A DNA stretch of 64,000 nucleotides from Diphasiastrum complanatum (Eukaryota; Streptophyta; Lycopodiopsida; Lycopodiales; Lycopodiaceae): NCBI GenBank assembly GCA_029204225.1, contig CM055097.1, forward strand, positions 60,962,229 to 61,026,228, written 5' to 3'. Of this stretch, positions 57,684 to 64,000 are shown piece by piece (position 1 is the first letter of the stretch; every line of letters starts with the position of its first letter). A program made the position numbers and the translations under genes. Below the pieces are notes generated by a model that saw only the letters and a program-made list of their open reading frames with translations, ran no database searches and was not told the DNA's origin.

Positions 57684-59289
57684 GATCCAAAGGGTAAGCA
57701 AGTAGTTTCTGGAAATTATGTTGCTTTCCTAGCCTCTTTGGATGAGCCTACAAGTGTAGATCAAGCAAGGAAAGAAGAGGAGTGGATCCAAGCAATGGAT
57801 CTCGAGTATCAAGCTCTTATGAAGAATGGAACATGGAGATTGGTGGAGTTGTCTAAGGACAAGAAAGCTATTGGATGCAAATGGATCTTCAAGGTAAAGA
57901 CAAACCAAGATGGATCTATCAACAAGTACAAGGCAAGGTTAGTGGCAAAAGGATATGCTCAACAACAAGGAATTGACTATGATGAGACCTTTGCACCCGT
58001 GGCAAAGATGGTAAGCATTCGAGTCATCATTTCACTTGCTACACTTTATGGATGGGATCTATGGCAAATGGACATTTCAAATGCATTCTTGAATGGTGAT
58101 CTTGAGGAGGAAGTATACATGGAGCAACCCGAGAGCTACATTTCATCAACAAAGCCAAATCATGTGTGTCTTCTACAAAAGAGTTTGTATGGCCTTAAGC
58201 AAGCACCAAGGAGTTGGTATGCTAAGCTTAACACTTTTTTACTCTCTCAAGGCTTTGTTATGAGTGAGTATGATCATTCACTTTATTATAGGTTTGCTGA
58301 AAATGATGTTACCATCTTGCTAATCTATGTGGATGATATCATCTTGAGTGGTGGAGACAATCAAGATGTGGAGGATATCAAGAATGCTCTTAAGAAGGAG
58401 TTTGAGGTGCATGATCTTGGTAATTTGCATTACATTTTAGGATTAGAAATCATTAGATCTTCTCAATCTACTTTCATTTGTCAAGAGAAGTATGCTAATT
58501 CTATTCTAGAAATATTTCATATGGTAGATGCAAAAGCTATTGATACACCTATGGAGTCTCATGTAAAGCTAACTGTAAGAGGTAATGAAAGATTCTTCGA
58601 GGACATTACTCTCTATAGAAAGCTAGTTGGTTCACTCATCTATCTAGCCATTACTAGACCTGATCTAAGCTATTGTGTTGGAAGATTGAGTCAATTTATG
58701 CAAGATCCTAGTGAGGAGCATTGGAAGCTAGGAAAGCGAGTTTTGAGGTACATCATTGGAACTCGAGATTTTGGCACATTGTATGAGGGATCATCACCTA
58801 ATCTTTTTGGATTTTCAGATTCAGACTATGCTGGAGATGTAATGGATAGGAAATCCATTAGTGCTTATTGTATTTTCATAGGTGATGGAGCTATATCCTG
58901 GATGTCAAAGAAACAAGCCACTATCTCATTTGTCATCTAGTGAGGCCGAGTACAAAGCTCTTACACATTGCACAAAGGAGATGGGATGGATCAAAAGGAT
59001 GATCAAGGATCTTTACTGGATGGATTTTTCAGAGAGCCCAATCATCTTTTGTGACAATCAATCATCCCAAAGAATGGCATCCAATCCTATCTTTCATGCT
59101 AGGAGCAAGCATATTGAGATACAATATCATTTTGTGAGGGAGCGAGTCATTGCAAAGGAGGTGGAGCTTCAACATGTGTCTTCAAGGGAATGTGTAGCTG
59201 ATATCTTCACCAAAGCATTGGGAAAAAACTTGTTCATGAAGCATAGGACTTCACTTGGAGTATTATCAAAGTCTATTAAAACTAGTTGA
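57684..59289 (+). pseudogene. B2 reverse transcriptase and RNase H
   Basis: In the same frame after the TAG. Open from 57738 to 58940 with [51 protein letters not shown] and YVDDIILSGG. An extra T at 58929-58931 shifts RNase H between WMSKKQATIS and SSEAEYKAL, the same change as in B1. The C-terminal end has a two-base loss (SKSIKTS for SKSMLKLVEEGV), so it stops at 59289 before the purine tract GAAGAGGGAG at 59288-59297. The domain itself is otherwise complete. Confidence 0.9.
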
Positions 59290-59297
59290 AGAGGGAG

Positions 59298-59942
59298 TGT
59301 GAAAGATTCAAGTAGTTTCATCACATTTTGCAATATTTCCATATTTGGCATATTGAGGCCAAAACTTGTTTTAGACTTAGAGGTTGACTTTTCAAAGTTC
59401 ATTAGTCTAAATTTCATTTGAATAAACACTTTTTGAAAGTGTGGGAAAGATAGAATGCGAGTTTGAGTAGATTCAATTTGAATAAGTTGGGTACATTGAA
59501 TCTAGACCCAAAATTGGTAGGGTTAGCATTTTGGTGGGAAAGCCAAGTGGCCAAATAGGGTTTGGACCTGTTATAAAAGGATGTAACTCGTGGAGACAAT
59601 CATCTTCTCTCTTCTCTATCTCATTTCATGCTTATACATGGTTTTCTTGGGTTCTACTATCCATTGGTGCACTATCTTGGTGATTGTTTGCAATGTGTAG
59701 AATGATCTATATTTGCTATTTTTGGATCCACACGTGTGAAATACAGTAGCTTGCTGGTTTTGTACGGACAACAACAGTACATAATCATTTCATTCAAGTT
59801 TGATCAAGTTCTATTAGTGTTTGCATCTCAAATTGTGTGTAGATGCTGATTTTTCTACATTGGTGAGATTGGTAGTGTATTTCTCTTTCTAACCAAAGAT
59901 CATTCAAGTAGATTGGATCTTAAGGATCTGAAATCTTTCACA
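59298..59942 (+). repeat. 3' LTR of element B2
   Basis: 645 bp, including a 5-bp deletion near 59692 relative to the other B LTRs. Palindrome CACACGTGTG intact at 59729-59738. Confidence 0.93.
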
Positions 59943-60781
59943 TTCTCCACGGAATTTCTTGAGTAAACACTCTACATCCTTCAATCAGTAGGGCGACCCT
60001 GCTCCAGGCCTTAGATCGTGCTCAAATCGATCCACAGGCGAATTAGATCAAGAAAATTTGCGTGTGGGGAGGCGCGGCCGCAGACAAGGAGATCGCGGGT
60101 TGTTCGCGCGTGGAACCAGCGTGAGAGCGTAGCGTCTAGAAGGCCATAGCGACTGTAGGAGCGCGGATCAACGCCCAGATGCAGTTTGGACCTTTGGATG
60201 AGGTGTCAGATGCATTGACGGTCCAGAACTTGTGATGGGAGAGAAATGTGGACCACAAGATTTGGTTCAGCCATTGGATGGGCTTTGAACAGGGCCCTGA
60301 AGAAGTGAAGTGCATTCTGGCCTTCAACCTCATTAAAAATTTTCATACTAAAATTGGAGTTGGGTCCCTTCACAAGTGAAGAGTGAAGTTTCTTCAAGGT
60401 GAAGAAACAGTTCAAAAACTAGAAAAGTCCCTATTTTTGGGTCCTGTGCCCATTTTGACCCAAACGAAAGGCTATAACCTCCAAACAAAGGGCACCCAGA
60501 CTGTACTTGCAAGTACGGTGTAGCAAAACATAGTGATTATGGCGGAGAAAGTGTTCGGAGTACGCTAGAAGTGATTTCACCATTCCACTGGACACGTTGT
60601 TGGGAGTTGACGACTGAGTGCATTTCAGAAGGCGATGCCGATTTGGCTTTCAAATTGGTAGAAAAGCGGCGAGTGGCCTGGTAAGGAAAAAAGTGCAGGT
60701 CATTATTTTCAACTTCTGACATCACTGTTGGCCTCGGCATACTGTTCTTAGCCTAAGGCAGAAGTTTTAAGCAGTTTTGCG
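59943..60781 (+). other. Leader of element H, second part
   Basis: Noncoding, with a GC-rich patch (about 60065-60140) unlike the AT-rich surroundings. It leads to gag at 60782 without a reading frame of note. Confidence 0.6.
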
Positions 60782-61712
60782 ATGGCAAACATGGGAGAGT
60801 CCATTTTGAGTGAAAGTAGCAAATTGGACGGGATTTCCAACTATGCAGTGTGGAAATTCAAAATGAAAAACATACTGATGGAGAAAGACGTGTGGGAAGT
60901 TGTCATAGGTGATGAAAGAAGGCCGCCAAATGAAGTAGATATCAAAGTGTTTGACAAAAAGATGAGGAAAGCTTTGACCTTCATTAACTTGTCAGTGAAA
61001 GATCACATCATTACCCACATTTGTAATGCTGTTACATCCAGACAGGCATGAGATGTGCTAAAGGAGCAGTTTGAGACATCAAATCAGTCAACAATCATGT
61101 TTTTGAAGTCAAAGTTGAATAGTGCCCGCATGGAGCAAGGAGAGCACATTCAGACGTACATGACCAGAATCAAGACAATGAGAGATGAACTGCATTCTAT
61201 TGGTGAGCGCATATGTGATGTGGAGCTGGTGCACAATGCATTGTGCGGCATTGTAGAACCCTATCAAATGTTTGTGAGTGGAATAGCATCAAGAGAAAGA
61301 TTGCCAACCTTTGACGAGCTCACAGGAACCTTGATGCAGGAAGAGCAACGACGAGAAATGGTGAAAGCTAGACGTCAAAATACTGACGATCAGGCACTTG
61401 CGACATGCCAAAAACAAGGCAAGGGCAAGGGCAAGAAGAAGTCTAAGCAGCAATTTGCCAAGTCTCAGGGAGGATGAGGGATCTTCCAATAAAACTAAGA
61501 AGAAAGGCAAGTGCTTCCACTGTGGTAAAAAGGGCCATTGGAAGAGTGAATGTCGCAAATTCCTGGCGAAACAAGGCAAGGGGAAACCAAAACAAGCAAG
61601 TAACCTTGTCGATGAGGGTGAGATTGAAGACTCTAGCATCTTCATATCTGCATTGTCATCTAATCAAGATGATCAAGCATGGTATATTGAGTCGGAGCCA
61701 CAAGACACATGA
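60782..61712 (+). pseudogene. Element H gag and protease start
   Basis: Starts MANMGE with the copia gag pattern NYAVWKFKMKN. TGA at 61049-61051 replaces the tryptophan of QAWDVL, and the frame continues to SIGERICD and MQEEQRR. An extra G near 61469 shifts the frame, after which the zinc knuckle CFHCGKKGHWKSEC and a damaged protease site (AWYIESE where AWYIDSG is expected) follow. The homologous piece in B1 (26320-26695) lacks the extra G and keeps AWYIDSG. The catalytic aspartate is lost here, so the protease would be inactive. Confidence 0.85.
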
Positions 61713-61845
61713 CAGTTAACAAGATTTGGTTCAGTAGTTTGAAGGTGTTGGATAATGGAACATCTATTTCACAAGCAAATGGTGAGGTGTGCAAGATCAA
61801 GGGGATAGGCACCATTTCAATCCAACTACCTGATGGCAAAAGCGA

Positions 61846-64000
61846 ATGATCAGGGAGGTACTTTACGTACCAGGTTTGAAGAGAAATCTACTTTCTGTTG
61901 GAGTCATTACTGATCAAAAGTTGAAAGTAGAATTCGCCCATGATCATTGCTTTGTGAAGGATGTGAACCAAAAGTTCAAAGTTATTGCGGATGGAGTAAG
62001 AGAGCCAATACAAAATTGTATAGGTTGAATGCTACAATTAAAGGGCAACATGGACTTGTATCGTCCATTCCATCACAAACTGAGTTGTGGCATAAGAGCT
62101 TGGTCACTTGAACTTGGGAAGCCTCAGTTGATGAGAAAATTGGAGATGGTAACAGGATTTCCTACCATAGAAGATCACTTGAAATCGATGTGCGAATCCT
62201 GTGTATATGGGAAGGCAGAGCATCGAGAGAAGTTCAATAAAGGGGGTGTTGCAAGAGCAAAGAACATCTTGGATTTAATCCACACAGATTTAATGTGGGC
62301 CTATGAGGACCATGTCCTTAGGTAAAGCCTTCTATTTCATGACCTTTATTGATGATATGTCACGTAAGACGTGGATCGTACTTCTTGAAGAAGAAATCAG
62401 ATGCATTTGATAACTTAAGAGCTTCAAAGCATTGGTCAGAAAATCAGACAGGTAGGGAAGATCAAAGTCTTAAGATCAAATTGTGAGGTGAGTACAAGTC
62501 AAATGAATTCAATGATCTTTGTGATCAATGTGGGATTAAAAGACAATTTAGGCAAGCTCATACTCTTGCTCTCAATGGTGTAGCTAAGCGCAAGAATCGT
62601 ACGATTGTGGAAAGTGCCAGATCTATGCTAGTTGAGATGAAACTACCAAAAGATTTTTGGTCAAAAGCATGTAGTACGGCAGTCTATCTTCAAAATAGAA
62701 GTCCTACCATTGCCATACCAGATAACACCTGAGAAAGCATTTACGAAGAAGAAGCCAAGGTGAACCACTTGCAAATATTGGATGTAAGGCCCTTTGTACA
62801 CTTTCCTAAGGAAGAGAGACATAAACTTGATGTAAAAGCTATCAAGTGCATATTTCTAGGATATGAAGATCGTGTGAAGGGCTATAGATGTTTTGATCCA
62901 GTGTAAAACAAAATCCATATAGGCGTGAGTTATATCTCTGATGACTCCAAGATGTATGAAGACGAGGATGCTGAAAAGATAGACACATCCACTGGGAAAG
63001 ATGGTATAGTGAGGATACCACATGATGATGATCCATTCTTGACCTTCTGAGTGATGAACATGAGGATACATCTCAAGATACTACTACTCAACCTCAAGAG
63101 ACAGGTTGGGAGGTAGGGACAAACCTTTTAGTGCAAGAAGGATTGAAGTTGCAGGTGACAAACGCAAGGAGAAGGATGTACTGTGGGATAAATTTTCACC
63201 AGGAAGCCGATCACCTGACAGGAAGCTCCCTAAGTGGTTTGGGAGATTGTTGGAGAGCCGTGACATAGATGACTTTCCAGGATCATCTAACCAGGGAGCT
63301 ACGAAGATCAACAAGAGAGAAGTCACTACCTGAAAGGTATGAAGCAAATTATGCTCTCTTATCCAGCATTTTCAAACCAAAGAACCTTTGACTTATGGTG
63401 AAGCGAAGGATGATGACATTTGGGTCAAGGCCATGGGAGAGGAGATGGAGTCAATTGCTAAACATAGCACATGGGACTTAATAGAACCACCAGTTGGCAA
63501 GAAACCCATTGGTTGCAAATGGGTATACAGGACTAAGTACCATGCAGATGGAAGTATATCAAAGCACAAAGCAAGTTGGTGATCAAAGGGTACGCATAAA
63601 ATAAAGGCATCGACTATGAGGAGACCTCTGCGCCGGTTTGTAAGTGGAATACTCTACGTCTACTTATTGCTTTAGCTTCACATTTTGGTTGGCCTTTGCA
63701 TCAGATGGATGTGAAATCTGCTTTTCTAAATGGTGAGTTAGAAGAAGAAGTGCTCATGGATCAACCTGAAGGCTTGTAGCGAAGGGACGGAAAATAAAGT
63801 ATGTCGCTTGAAGAAAGCGCTTTACGGTCTTAACAAGCACCACGTGCGTGGTATAGTAGGATTGATGCCTACTTTCGTTCAAAGGGGATGGTGAGAACAC
63901 ATTCTGGTCCAAATCTATATGTCTTATGCTTTGATGGTATGGTTGCTTTGATTGCTCTTTATGTTGATGACTTGATTATTATGAGAAATAATCAAGAGAT
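61846..64000 (+). pseudogene. Element H integrase and reverse transcriptase, heavily frameshifted
   Basis: Fragments in several frames: VLYVPGLKRNLLSVG (61846 on), the pre-integrase CESCVYGKAEH, then FIDDMSRKTW, NGVAKRKNRTIVESARSML and FWSKACSTAVYL (integrase, to about 62720), and reverse transcriptase from 63388 (KPIGCKWVYRTKYHADGS, later [17 protein letters not shown]). The last bases encode LYVDDLII, the polymerase active site, at the window edge. At least five frame changes or stops make it non-functional. RNase H and the 3' LTR lie beyond the window. Confidence 0.82.

Larger units (their letters stand above)
54127..59942 (+). mobile_element. Copia element B2 inserted in the leader of element H
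   Basis: 5816 bp with LTRs of 649 and 645 bp, a perfect primer site and a full-length but multiply broken gag-pol. The flanking pentamers are TTCTT (54122-54126) and TTCTC (59943-59947), a duplication with one mismatch. About 13 LTR differences were seen by eye. It belongs to the same subfamily as B1 and carries the reverse transcriptase that B1 lacks. Confidence 0.93.
53411..64000 (+). mobile_element. Copia element H, decayed, runs off the window end
   Basis: A putative LTR ends shortly before a primer site at 53649-53660. The leader (53661-54126 and 59943-60781) is split by B2. Gag begins at 60782 and pol runs with many frameshifts to the window edge in reverse transcriptase. The gag matches the H-type piece inside B1 at 26320-26695. 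Confidence 0.8.

Overview
The window is nuclear DNA of a land plant. It holds one recognisable spliced host gene, an ARID-HMG protein on the minus strand at 42766-48092. Almost everything else is Ty1/copia-type LTR retrotransposon sequence with some Ty3/gypsy-like gag relics. The retroelement density and layered nesting suggest a large-genome plant such as a gymnosperm or fern, but the sequence alone does not settle the species.

Layout. 274-7111: a complete copia element (A, 725-6874) inserted into a solo LTR of its own family, with target-site duplication (TSD) ATTAC. 8438-12739: a minus-strand gag-only element (I). 12740-14895: unassigned sequence with local repeats. 14896-35742: an old copia element (E) split by younger insertions. 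Its 5' LTR contains element B1 (15599-28083, TSD TTATC), and B1's gag contains element C (17325-23169, TSD GGATG). E's gag is broken by element F (29185-32822), which abuts a minus-strand LTR fragment G (32823-34555). 35743-41458: gag relics (J), a minus-strand non-autonomous element K (38927-40275) and a deleted copia element D. 42766-48092: the ARID-HMG gene. 48241-53400: mostly unassigned, with a 175-bp tRNA-like SINE that has a 14-bp TSD. From about 53411 to the window end: copia element H, interrupted by element B2 (54127-59942).

Relative ages fit the nesting. By eye the two LTRs of C differ by 2 substitutions and one 14-bp indel. Those of A differ at about 8 sites, B2 about 13, B1 about 15, and E many more. 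No element has an intact gag-pol. C is closest, with a single one-base frameshift.

Four observations stand out. (1) Element B1 has lost its reverse transcriptase, replaced by a non-copia segment that reads open for over 300 codons. A diverged copy of the segment sits just inside the 3' LTR of element K. (2) A perfect palindrome built on CACACGTGTG recurs in the LTRs of several families, in A, B and C about 155-175 bp downstream of the TATA box. (3) B1 and B2 share the same two pol frameshifts although they are separate insertions, which suggests mobilisation in trans. (4) The SINE carries a clear TSD.
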